From NCBI GenBank assembly GCA_028284465.1, contig JANQRR010000002.1:1-64000 (forward strand): a stretch of DNA of 64,000 nucleotides, written 5' to 3'. Shown in pieces: positions 51,071-60,125 of the stretch (the stretch's first letter is position 1; each line of letters begins with the position of its first letter). Origin of the DNA: Gammaproteobacteria bacterium. Its GTDB lineage: Bacteria; Pseudomonadota; Gammaproteobacteria; JAJFKO01. The position numbers were made by a program, and so were the translations under genes. Under the pieces are notes generated by a model. That model made no database searches, was not told where the DNA came from, and worked only from the letters and a program-made list of their open reading frames with translations.

Positions 51071-53053
51071 CTAACTTCCATGCGACGGAGTTCGGGTTTT
51101 GCCGTCGATAGCATTATAAAGTCTTTTACCACCATAAAACAATAATCTTCCAATCTCGCAAAGCATGGTAAAACCTAATGCTGTTTCTGCACCTATTTTT
51201 GCTGATTCACTTAGAGATTTTCCGAAAATAAGGTTACCGAGAAGAGTAGCACCTGCAGTAAATCCGACACAAGTTGCTATATCTGACCACATAGCTCTTC
51301 CAACCCAGGTATTAACACCAGGAAGATGCTTTTGTCCTGGTATTTTATTTTTTCTAAGGCCATACTCCATGCCAAATTTCATGGTAGGAACAGCAAAGAG
51401 CCCTACAGCTACTATTCCTTGGGTAATTGTAGTTTGTCTTTGGCGGCTTACTGGTAGTGTGGTTTTTTTTGCTATTGGCAATTCTTCTGCATATATCTTT
51501 GTGCTAAACTCACATGGACTTTGTAATTTAACTGCTGGTTTTTTAATGCCTTTAAGCTCCATTAATTTTTTTGCAACATGTTGAATATCAGCTTCGTTAT
51601 TACTTACATAGCTTTCTCCATACCCTCTTAGAGATTTAAAAGTATAGTCAGATATATCATCTAACTTTACATCTTTAGGTAACTCTACGGTGAATCGATA
51701 ATAATGTCTTTCACGACCAGGAGTTTGTGGGTATATTATTTTCATAATTTGATCGGTTAAATAAGCGCTTTCACTTTGTATTTCTATAGCAGTTTCTACC
51801 CACCCTAATGTTCCTCTGGAACGGAGTGAGCGTTCATCTAAAGATGGCAAGTACTGTCCGGTCCCAAGAGATACAATACATATTTCTCTATTGCTATATC
51901 CTAGACTTTTCGCATGAGCATAAGCGCGCAAGGTTGGATTGTTGGCAACTATTCCGCCGTCAATATATGTTTTTGGAGAAACACCCATTTCGATTGTTTT
52001 AGGCGGGAAGTAAGAAGGTGCTGCAGACGTCGCACCGGCAACGTCACTGATCTTCACTTTTTCTGATTGGCCTTTGCTAAAGAAAACAGTTCTACGTGCA
52101 TGTACATCATAAGATGTGATTAAAACATCAGTCAAAGCATCTTGTATCAAGTGCTTTTTAAAGTTCCTCGTAAGAACATCTTCAATTCCACTGCGACTAT
52201 ATCTAGGAAAAAGCAATGGGCTAACAAAACGATTTAGAAGATAGCTTGAAATCGTACCTGTCATACCTAAAAGCAGACTAGCGCCTAAGACTTTAGGTCC
52301 AGTGACTATGTTTGGGCCACCGAAAGCTAGGACTGCGCCACCAATAGCGGAAGCAGGTATATCTTTTGTTGCATATTTTAAGAAATGAGAAAAATTGATA
52401 AATCCTGTTTTGGTTATGCAATCAGATAATCCAGTAAAAACTCCATGGAGAGTAGCAAGTGCTATTAATTTAAATTTCTCTTGTGTTGTTAACTGGCTAG
52501 AGTCAATGATGAGAGGAGCAATACCTCCTAAGATTCCTCCTCTTAAAAATGCTCCAAATAAAGAGTTTAGATCTTTATTATTTAATCCAAATTGAAACCC
52601 AGTAGTAAATGCTCCATACATGAAAGCACTTTCATAGAATATTTTGGCGGCCTGTGATAAAGTAGTTACTGAGAAATTCCGAAAAGGTATTGTTAAGGGT
52701 ACTCCTAAAGAATGCTTAAGAAATAGTGATACTGCTAAAGCGCCTAACAAACCAGCACTATGCTGAATAACTTTTTCCTTCCAATGACGATGATCTGCAG
52801 CAAAAATATTTGCAGCATCGTTCCTATAAAATTCCAGCATTTGCTTGGCAGTTTTTGTTTCTTCAGGCACTGTTAGCCCTAGTGCTAGTATACCGCCTGT
52901 TGATGTTCCTGCAATTAAATCAAATAATTGATATGCGGGCACCCCGGTTAATTTTTCAATTTCAGCGATTATGATCGCGGGAATAATTCCTCTAATACCA
53001 CCGCCATCGATGGATAGTATGGTATAGTTTTTTTTAGGATCGGTTTGTGGCAT
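51071..53053 (-). CDS. Patatin-like phospholipase with a large hydrophobic insertion
   Basis: The 660-residue protein has patatin motifs: oxyanion hole GGGIRG (17-22), nucleophile Ser51 in GTSTGG and the dyad Asp365 in YIDGGIVANNP. Between NIFAADHRHW (about 91) and YSRSGIEDVL (about 285) lie nearly 190 extra residues with several Gly/Ala-rich hydrophobic stretches. A second hydrophobic region is at about 540-645. Patatins hydrolyse acyl groups of phospholipids; Legionella VipD-type effectors are members. The AAGGAG ribosome-binding site supports the start at 53053. A toxin acting on membranes is possible. It is flanked by non-coding gaps and stands alone. Confidence 0.88.
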   Translation of the reverse strand: MPQTDPKKNYTILSIDGGGIRGIIPAIIIAEIEKLTGVPAYQLFDLIAGTSTGGILALGLTVPEETKTAKQMLEFYRNDAANIFAADHRHWKEKVIQHSAGLLGALAVSLFLKHSLGVPLTIPFRNFSVTTLSQAAKIFYESAFMYGAFTTGFQFGLNNKDLNSLFGAFLRGGILGGIAPLIIDSSQLTTQEKFKLIALATLHGVFTGLSDCITKTGFINFSHFLKYATKDIPASAIGGAVLAFGGPNIVTGPKVLGASLLLGMTGTISSYLLNRFVSPLLFPRYSRSGIEDVLTRNFKKHLIQDALTDVLITSYDVHARRTVFFSKGQSEKVKISDVAGATSAAPSYFPPKTIEMGVSPKTYIDGGIVANNPTLRAYAHAKSLGYSNREICIVSLGTGQYLPSLDERSLRSRGTLGWVETAIEIQSESAYLTDQIMKIIYPQTPGRERHYYRFTVELPKDVKLDDISDYTFKSLRGYGESYVSNNEADIQHVAKKLMELKGIKKPAVKLQSPCEFSTKIYAEELPIAKKTTLPVSRQRQTTITQGIVAVGLFAVPTMKFGMEYGLRKNKIPGQKHLPGVNTWVGRAMWSDIATCVGFTAGATLLGNLIFGKSLSESAKIGAETALGFTMLCEIGRLLFYGGKRLYNAIDGKTRTPSHGS

Positions 53054-53309
53054 GATATTCTCCTTTTAGCCATATTGAAGAACCAAAGTCCTATTGGATA
53101 AATTAAGTGTCTAAAGTGGACTTGATGACTCAAATTGGTGTCATCTTGCTAAAGTTTCTTATAATAATGACATACGTTGAGAACTAAAGAGTATCTATTT
53201 GACGAAATTTTTATTTATTGTATACCTTTTTCATTTATTTGCATAGCCTAAATTAAGTCAGCCTGTGAATTTTTAGCTGCTAGTAATTGCTAACTTAATG
53301 ATAAAACAC

Positions 53310-54860
53310 TTATTTTTTCATATCTTGATAATTATTTTGAGATGGCGCCGTGGCTCGTGGCGGGCAATGATAAGTCGCGGTAATTTTGCCTTCACTGTCG
53401 ACAGATTCTAGAATGACATCAAAACCCCATAATCGATGTAAGTATTTCAACACTTGATTGGTGTTTTTATTTAAAGGCTTACGTTTATATTGAACATGTC
53501 TTAGGGTTAGTGAACGATCACCGCGTAAATTAACGTTATAAATTTGAATGTTAGGTTCAATATTACTTAGATTATATTGATTTGATAAAATTTCACGAAT
53601 ATATTGATAACCTTGCTCATTATGAATTGCGGAAACTTCCAGGTCGTTTTTTTGATCATCATCAATGACGGTGAATAACTTCATATCACGAATAACTTTA
53701 GGAGATAAATATTGAGCGATAAAACTTTCATCTTTAAAATTGCGCATAGCGAAATCGATAGTTTGTAACCAGTTCTTATCAATTAACTCAGGGAACCAAT
53801 GTTTATCTTCTTCAGTAGGTTCTTCGCAGATCCGTTGCATGTCTTTCCAAACATTAAAACCAAGAGTATAGGGATTAAGGCCAGTATATACTTGATGATT
53901 GAATGGCAGTTGAAAAATAACATTAGTATGAGTTTGCAGAAACTCCATCATAAATTGATCGGTAACTAAACCATTATTATATAGGTCGTTAATGATTTGG
54001 TAGTGCCAAAAGCAAGCCCAGCCTTCATTCATAATTTTAGTTTGCTTCTGAGGATAAAAATATTGAGCGACTTTTCTTACAATCCGCACAATTTCACGCT
54101 GCCAAGTTTCTAGAAGTGGGGCATTTTTTTCGATAAAATACAAAATATTTTCTTGTGGCTCAGGCGGAAAGCGTTTTTCTGCCATAGTGTCTTTAGATTT
54201 TTCGGTTTTTGGTAAGGTTTGCCATAAAGTGTTAACTTGCGATTGCAAATATTCTTCGCGAATTTTTTGCCGATTTTTTTCTTCTTGGATAGATAGTTTT
54301 GGTGGGTGTTTATAGCGATCAACACCGTAATTCATTAAGGCATGACAAGCATCTAAAATTTCTTCCACTTCTTGCACACCATGAGCTTGTTCGCACTGTG
54401 CAATGTAATTTTTAGCAAACACTAAATAATCGATGATCGCATCAGCGTTGGTCCAAGTTTTAAATAAATAATTATTTTTAAAAAAAGAGTTGTGGCCATA
54501 GCACGCATGAGCAATAACTAATGCTTGCATAGTAATAGAATTTTCTTCCATTAAATAGCTGATACAAGGGTTTGAATTGATCACGATTTCATAGGCAAGC
54601 CCCATCGCTCCACGTTTATAATTTTTCTCAACATTTACAAACTGTTTGCCATAAGACCAATGATGATAACCTATGGGCATGCCAGCAGATGCATACGCAT
54701 CCATCATTTGAATTGCAGAAATAATCTCAATTTGGTTAGGGTATGTGTCAAGATGATAACTTTTAGCAACTTCAGCAATAGCATCATCATATTTTTTTAG
54801 GATCTCGTAGTCCCATTCTGAGCCAATAGATATAGGTTTTGCTATGGCTTTGGTTTTCAT
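53310..54860 (-). CDS. SpoVR family protein (YcgB-like)
   Basis: The 516-residue protein shows SpoVR features: GMPIGYHHWSYGKQFVNVEK, GLAYEIVINSNPCISYLMEE and MNEGWACFWHYQIINDLYNN, then a C-terminal RDLLDHEHPD-type domain. E. coli YcgB belongs here; its function is unknown, but it co-occurs with PrkA and YeaH. It overlaps yeaH by 4 bp and is the last gene of the prkA-yeaH-spoVR operon. The system is linked to starvation and stress in enterobacteria. Confidence 0.95.
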   Translation of the reverse strand: MKTKAIAKPISIGSEWDYEILKKYDDAIAEVAKSYHLDTYPNQIEIISAIQMMDAYASAGMPIGYHHWSYGKQFVNVEKNYKRGAMGLAYEIVINSNPCISYLMEENSITMQALVIAHACYGHNSFFKNNYLFKTWTNADAIIDYLVFAKNYIAQCEQAHGVQEVEEILDACHALMNYGVDRYKHPPKLSIQEEKNRQKIREEYLQSQVNTLWQTLPKTEKSKDTMAEKRFPPEPQENILYFIEKNAPLLETWQREIVRIVRKVAQYFYPQKQTKIMNEGWACFWHYQIINDLYNNGLVTDQFMMEFLQTHTNVIFQLPFNHQVYTGLNPYTLGFNVWKDMQRICEEPTEEDKHWFPELIDKNWLQTIDFAMRNFKDESFIAQYLSPKVIRDMKLFTVIDDDQKNDLEVSAIHNEQGYQYIREILSNQYNLSNIEPNIQIYNVNLRGDRSLTLRHVQYKRKPLNKNTNQVLKYLHRLWGFDVILESVDSEGKITATYHCPPRATAPSQNNYQDMKK

Positions 54861-56116
54861 GATGAATGCCTTTTAAATAATTCTCTAAATACCGGATAAA
54901 TTTGAGTACGGTCATTAATATGCTGCATGGCGAAATATTTATAACGTTTTTTTACATCAAGATAAGCTTGCCATAAACTTTGATGATGTCGTGGCATAAT
55001 TTCAATATACGCGTAATATTGCACATAGGGTAAAATATCGTTGATCAAAATGTCGCGACAATAGGGTGAATCAGCATTCCAATTATCGCCATCAGAAGCT
55101 TGAGCAGCATAGATATTCCATTCAGTATAAGGATATTGTTGTTGGATAATATTACGCATCATTTCTAAAGCGCTTGAAACTACAGTGCCGCCAGTTTCGC
55201 GAGAGTAAAAAAATTCTTGTTCTTCAACGTGTTTCGCAGTAGTGTGGTGGCGAATAAATACTACATCAATTTTTTCGTAATTTTTTGATAAAAACAAATA
55301 TAGCAATAGAAAGAAGCGCTTAGCTAAATCTTTTTTGACTTCATCCATTGAGCCAGAGACATCCATTAGGCAAAACATGACTGCTTGAGTGGTCATTTCT
55401 GGGCGATCAATACGTAAATTATAACGTAAATCAAATTCATCGATGAAGGGTATTTTCTTTAAACGTTTTTGTAAATGTTTAATTTCATCTTGTAATGTTT
55501 CTGCTAATGGTCCAGAACCTTCATGGGTGTCATGTAATTCTTTAAGTTTCATTTGCGCAGCAGCAATATGTTTCTTTAACGGATTGCCTAAGGCAATCCG
55601 TCGGCCCATTGCATTACGCATAGAACGGATCACATTAATATTTGTGGGGCTACCATATTTAACATAACCAGCGTGCATGCGTTTATAATTAGTCATTTTA
55701 GCTAATTCTTTTTTTATTAAATCGGGCAATTCCAAATCATCAAAAAATAAGTCAAGAAATTCTTCTCTAGATATTTCAAAAATAAAATCATCTAACCCTT
55801 CACCTTTATTACTGGCTTTGCTGCCTTGTTGGCCTTTGCCAATAGGTGGCCTGGGAATATGATCACCACGCGAAAATTCTTTATTTCCTGGGTAGGTTAA
55901 TTCACGTACTCCGCCATAACCGTGCGCAAATCTAGGTTCAGTAATATCTTTTGCAGGGATAGTAACTTTTTCACCTTTGTCGGTGTTGGTAATGCTGCGT
56001 TCAGAAATAGCATTAGACACTGCTTTTTTCAACTGTTCTCGATAGCGTTGAATAAAACGGCGGCGATTTACAGCGCTTTTATGCTTATTTTTACGACGGT
56101 CAACAAAAGTTGTCAT
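54857..56116 (-). CDS. yeaH: YeaH/YhbH family protein (DUF444, von Willebrand-like)
   Basis: The 419-residue protein has the DUF444 layout: a basic N-terminus (FVDRRKNKHKSAVNRRRFIQ), a Gly-rich stretch, and a von Willebrand-like metal site in AVMFCLMDVSGSMDEVKKDL. It also has RHHTTAKHVEEQEFFYSRET with GGTVVSSALEMM. Function is unknown; the gene lies between prkA (13 bp upstream) and spoVR (4-bp overlap), as in E. coli yeaGH, and acts with them in stress survival. Confidence 0.95.
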   Translation of the reverse strand: MTTFVDRRKNKHKSAVNRRRFIQRYREQLKKAVSNAISERSITNTDKGEKVTIPAKDITEPRFAHGYGGVRELTYPGNKEFSRGDHIPRPPIGKGQQGSKASNKGEGLDDFIFEISREEFLDLFFDDLELPDLIKKELAKMTNYKRMHAGYVKYGSPTNINVIRSMRNAMGRRIALGNPLKKHIAAAQMKLKELHDTHEGSGPLAETLQDEIKHLQKRLKKIPFIDEFDLRYNLRIDRPEMTTQAVMFCLMDVSGSMDEVKKDLAKRFFLLLYLFLSKNYEKIDVVFIRHHTTAKHVEEQEFFYSRETGGTVVSSALEMMRNIIQQQYPYTEWNIYAAQASDGDNWNADSPYCRDILINDILPYVQYYAYIEIMPRHHQSLWQAYLDVKKRYKYFAMQHINDRTQIYPVFRELFKRHSS

Positions 56117-56129
56117 GTTAAGTTATTCC

Positions 56130-58052
56130 CTAGGATGATTTGCGTACTCGCAAATACCATTCACATAATAATCTAACTTGTTTGGGTGTATAACCTTTAG
56201 TAACCATACGCTTAATGAATTCTTCATGTTTTTTCTTTTCTTCGGCAGTACCTTTAGCGTTAAACGAAATAACCGGCAGTAGTTCTTCGGTGTTAGAAAA
56301 CATTTTCTTTTCGATAACGGTGCGTAATTTTTCATAGCTATGCCAGATTGGATTTTTGCCTTTATTATTAGCACGAGCGCGAAGCACAAAATTAACAATT
56401 TCATTACGAAAGTCTTTAGGATTAGTGATCCCTGCAGGTTTCTCTATCTTTTCTAATTCATCATTAAGCGAGCTGCGATTGAATATTTCGCCTGTATCAG
56501 GGTCACGATATTCTTGATCTTGGATCCAATAGTCAGCATAGATCACATAGCGGTCAAAGATGTTTTGCCCATATTCAGAATATGATTCTAGATACGCAGT
56601 TTGAATTTCTTTACCAATAAATTCCACATAGCGTGGTGTAATAAATTCTTTAATAAATCCAATGTATCTTTCACGAGATTCTGGTGAGAATTGTTCACGA
56701 TTAATTTGTTGCTCTAGTATATAGAGTAGGTGAACCGGGTTGGCAGCGATTTCTGAATGATCAAAGTTGAATACTCGTGATAAAATTTTAAAAGCAAAGC
56801 GCGTTGATAAACCATTCATGCCTTCATCAACACCAGCAAAATCTTTATATTCTTGATATGATTTTGCCTTAGGATCGGTATCTTTTAAGTTTTCACCATC
56901 ATAAACTCGCATTTTAGAATAAATGCTAGAATTTTCTGGATCTTTTAAACGTGTCAGCACTGAGAATTGTGCCATCATATTTAATGTGTCTGGAGCGCAA
57001 GGGGCTTGGGCGAGCGAACTATTCTTTAATAGTTTTTCATAAATTCGAATTTCTTCAGAAATACGTAAGCAATAAGGGACTTTGACAATAAACACACGGT
57101 CTAATAAAGCTTCATTTTTCTTATTATTTTTAAATGCTTGCCATTCAGATTCGTTAGAATGCGCCATGATAATACCATCAAAAGGAATCGATGGCATACC
57201 TTCTGTACCATTGTAATTACCTTCTTGAGTTGCAGTTAACAATGGATGCAATACTTTTATAGGAGCTTTAAACATTTCAACAAATTCTAGAATCCCTCGG
57301 TTCGCTAAGCATAATCCACCAGAGAAGCTATAAGCATCGGGATCACATTGGGCATATTCATCTAATTTGCGAATATCAACTTTACCCACTAAAGAAGAAA
57401 TATCTTGGTTATTTTCATCGCCAGGCTCAGTTTTAGTAACCGCGACTTGGTGGTAGCGTGATGGATATAATTTTACAACTTTAAATTTGCTGATATCACC
57501 ATTGTATTCGTGTAAGCGTTTTACTGCCCAGGGTGACATGATAGTTTCAACAAAACGACGTGGAATACCATATTTCTCTTCTAAAATAGGGCCATCTTCT
57601 TCTGCGGAAAATAAACCTAATGGTGATTCATACACCGGCGAATCTTTAATAGCATAAAAAGGAATTTTTTCCATAAGCACTTTTAATTTTTCTGCTAATG
57701 ATGATTTACCGCCACCAACGGGGCCTAATAAGTATAAGATTTGTTTTTTCTCTTCTAAGCCTTGTGCAGCATGGCGTAGAAATGACACGATTTGTTCGAT
57801 TGCATCTTCCATTCCGTAAAAATCTGAAAAAGCGGCATAACGTGAAATTACACGGTTAGAAAAGATCCGACTGAGGCGGCGATCTTTGCTGGTATCAACA
57901 AGTTCTGGTTCACCAATCGCTTGTAATAAACGTTCAGCGGAATTGGCATAAATCAGTGGGTCATTGCGGCAAAGATCTAAATACTCTTGTAATGAGTATT
58001 CTTCATGTTTACGTGATTCGTAACGATGTTGAATATCGCTGAAAATATCCAT
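56130..58052 (-). CDS. prkA: PrkA family serine protein kinase / AAA+ protein (YeaG)
   Basis: The 640-residue protein has the PrkA AAA domain with Walker A in LLGPVGGGKSSLAEKLKVLM, GGLCLANRGILEFVEMFKAP and IIMAHSNESEWQAFKNNKKN, then the C-terminal PrkA domain. Length matches E. coli YeaG (644). PrkA is described as a serine kinase or AAA protease linked to sporulation in Bacillus and to sustained nitrogen starvation in E. coli. It is the first gene of the operon; the start at 58052 has a good AGGAGGGG-like ribosome-binding site on the minus strand. Confidence 0.96.
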   Translation of the reverse strand: MDIFSDIQHRYESRKHEEYSLQEYLDLCRNDPLIYANSAERLLQAIGEPELVDTSKDRRLSRIFSNRVISRYAAFSDFYGMEDAIEQIVSFLRHAAQGLEEKKQILYLLGPVGGGKSSLAEKLKVLMEKIPFYAIKDSPVYESPLGLFSAEEDGPILEEKYGIPRRFVETIMSPWAVKRLHEYNGDISKFKVVKLYPSRYHQVAVTKTEPGDENNQDISSLVGKVDIRKLDEYAQCDPDAYSFSGGLCLANRGILEFVEMFKAPIKVLHPLLTATQEGNYNGTEGMPSIPFDGIIMAHSNESEWQAFKNNKKNEALLDRVFIVKVPYCLRISEEIRIYEKLLKNSSLAQAPCAPDTLNMMAQFSVLTRLKDPENSSIYSKMRVYDGENLKDTDPKAKSYQEYKDFAGVDEGMNGLSTRFAFKILSRVFNFDHSEIAANPVHLLYILEQQINREQFSPESRERYIGFIKEFITPRYVEFIGKEIQTAYLESYSEYGQNIFDRYVIYADYWIQDQEYRDPDTGEIFNRSSLNDELEKIEKPAGITNPKDFRNEIVNFVLRARANNKGKNPIWHSYEKLRTVIEKKMFSNTEELLPVISFNAKGTAEEKKKHEEFIKRMVTKGYTPKQVRLLCEWYLRVRKSS

Positions 58053-58284
58053 CAGCCCCTCCTTTTGCCCGCTTTCTACTTTAATAATAGTTCATATACT
58101 TACTAAGACTGTTTGTGATACAAATGATTCAGATTATTTATCAACCAGCCAAGTTGCAGAATTTTTCATATAAATCATGAAGTTAAATGATTCTACTGAA
58201 ATGATGGTATAGTAATCAGATGGTATTAGGTGTTGCGTTTTTCACCATCATCTATATAATTTGGCCAATTTAGGAATACCTATT

Positions 58285-60063
58285 GTGACGACAGACATTA
58301 TTAACACCTTTGAGCAGTTAGGTGTCACCAAAAATATATTACCTGCTTTAGTAGAATTGGGTTATGAAACTTCGACACCGATCCAGCAACAAAGTATTCC
58401 AGCATTATTAGCAGGTAAAAATTTGCTAGCGCAAGCACAAACTGGCACAGGTAAAACAGCAGCTTTCGCATTACCGATTTTATCTCGTTTAACATTATCA
58501 GCTTCGCAGCCATATCCACAAGCGTTAATCTTAGCGCCAACTCGTGAACTCGCAATTCAAGTTGCCGAAACTTTTCAAAGTTATGCAAAATATTTATCGG
58601 GGTTTCATGTGCTACCGATTTATGGTGGCGCAGATTATCGGCCTCAACTAAAAGCTTTAAAACGTGGAGTGCATGTCGTCGTTGGTACTCCAGGACGAAT
58701 TATGGATCATTTACGTCGTGGCAGTTTGTCACTCGAAAGCTTAACGACGTTAGTGCTAGATGAAGCTGATGAAATGTTAAGGATGGGTTTTATTAATGAT
58801 GTTGAGTGGATTTTACAACAAATTCCTCAGCAGTATCAGTTAGCATTATTCTCAGCGACGATGCCAAGTTCAATTCGTAAAGTAGCTGATAAGTATTTAA
58901 CAGCGCCGATAAAAATTCGTATCGCTGCTAAAACTGCTACTGTTGAATCGATTAAACAATATTATACATTGATTTCACGTCATCATAAATTAGAAGTATT
59001 AACTCGTTATTTAGAGATTGAAGATTTTGATGCGACATTAATTTTTACGCGGACAAAAAATGCGAGCACTGAACTTGCTGATAAACTTAAAGCACGTGGC
59101 TATGCTGTTGCTGCAATTAATGGTGATATGAGCCAAAACTTGCGTGAACAAGTGATTAAAAGAATGAAAAAACGATCTTTAGATATTGTCGTTGCGACTG
59201 ATGTTGCAGCACGGGGGCTTGATGTTGAACGTATTAGCCATGTTATTAATTACGATATTCCTCACGATAGTGAATCTTATGTGCATCGCATTGGTCGCAC
59301 CGGGCGCGCTGGTCGAGAAGGTAAAGCTTTGCTATTAGTAACGTCACGCGAACAACGGATGTTAGCAATGATTGAACGGGCTACAAAACAAAAGATCACG
59401 GCGATTAATCCACCATCGATTACCCAAATTAACATTAAACGTCAGCAGACATTTGTCAACGAAGTCTTAGCAGTGTTAGCGAGTAAAACATTGGAGAGTT
59501 ATCGAGAATTTATCGAAAAAATCAAGCATGAAAGTCAGCGCTCTGAACTTGATATCGCTGCTGCATTGGCAATCTTAGCGCAAAAAGATAAACCATTAGC
59601 AGAAGCTAAAGAAGATCCATTATTAGCAGTTAGTAAAGAAAAGCATAAAGAAGAAGGTAAAAAGAGACGTAAAAAATCTACAGGTCGAAAATTTAGTAAA
59701 ATGGATGAGTTCGAAAAAGGCATGACACGCTGTCGAATTGAAGTTGGACGTGAACATAAATTACAACCGAGTGATGTGGTTGGTGCAATTACAAACATAG
59801 CCGGAGTTAGCCGTAAAGTGGTCGGCAAGATTGCAATTTATAATCAATACAGTCTAGTTGATATTGCCGCCAATGTAGTGCAACAAGTGATTGATGCTAC
59901 TTATCGATGTAAATTGAAAAAACGCCAAATGGCTATAACTCCAGTGAGCCAACAGCAACAGCATAAACATAAGCATGGAAGTAAATCTAAAACTAAGCCC
60001 AAATCTAAATCCAAATCCAAATCTAAATCCAAATCTAAATCTAAATCTAAATCTAGATCCTAG
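58285..60063 (+). CDS. deaD: DEAD-box RNA helicase (DeaD/CsdA-like) with Lys-Ser repeat tail
   Basis: The 592-residue helicase has, in order, a Q motif (PIQQQSIPALLAG), motif I AQTGTGKTAAFALP, PTRELAIQ, TPGRIMDHL, DEAD in VLDEADEMLRM, SAT in LFSATMP, and HRIGRTGRAGR. A DbpA-type RNA-binding domain is near 490-560 (TRCRIEVGREHKLQPSDVVG). The C-terminus is a KSKSKS repeat made by AAATCY hexamers at 60000-60058. CsdA acts in cold-shock ribosome assembly and mRNA unwinding. GTG 58285, with AGGA nine bases upstream, is chosen over TTG 58261. Confidence 0.94.
   Translation: MTTDIINTFEQLGVTKNILPALVELGYETSTPIQQQSIPALLAGKNLLAQAQTGTGKTAAFALPILSRLTLSASQPYPQALILAPTRELAIQVAETFQSYAKYLSGFHVLPIYGGADYRPQLKALKRGVHVVVGTPGRIMDHLRRGSLSLESLTTLVLDEADEMLRMGFINDVEWILQQIPQQYQLALFSATMPSSIRKVADKYLTAPIKIRIAAKTATVESIKQYYTLISRHHKLEVLTRYLEIEDFDATLIFTRTKNASTELADKLKARGYAVAAINGDMSQNLREQVIKRMKKRSLDIVVATDVAARGLDVERISHVINYDIPHDSESYVHRIGRTGRAGREGKALLLVTSREQRMLAMIERATKQKITAINPPSITQINIKRQQTFVNEVLAVLASKTLESYREFIEKIKHESQRSELDIAAALAILAQKDKPLAEAKEDPLLAVSKEKHKEEGKKRRKKSTGRKFSKMDEFEKGMTRCRIEVGREHKLQPSDVVGAITNIAGVSRKVVGKIAIYNQYSLVDIAANVVQQVIDATYRCKLKKRQMAITPVSQQQQHKHKHGSKSKTKPKSKSKSKSKSKSKSKSKSRS
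60000..60058 (+). repeat. Hexanucleotide tandem repeat (AAATCC/AAATCT) in helicase tail
   Basis: About ten six-base units, alternating AAATCC and AAATCT, encode Lys-Ser pairs at the C-terminus. Being multiples of three, slippage would change tail length without shifting the frame. The stop follows a final AGATCC-TAG. Confidence 0.85.
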
Positions 60064-60125
60064 CCTAAATTTTATAGTAAAATGGGATAATGCTCTTTTC
60101 GAAATAACTAGTATTAGGACTAACC

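Noticed and set aside
42819..53309. Complete integrative element or prophage
   Set aside because: No integrase, relaxase, conjugation, capsid or terminase gene and no tRNA-linked attachment site were seen; only the regulatory part resembles a mobile element.
60000..60058. Tandem repeats that might be taken for a CRISPR-like array
   Set aside because: The unit is six bases without spacers and lies within a coding region, giving a Lys-Ser tail.
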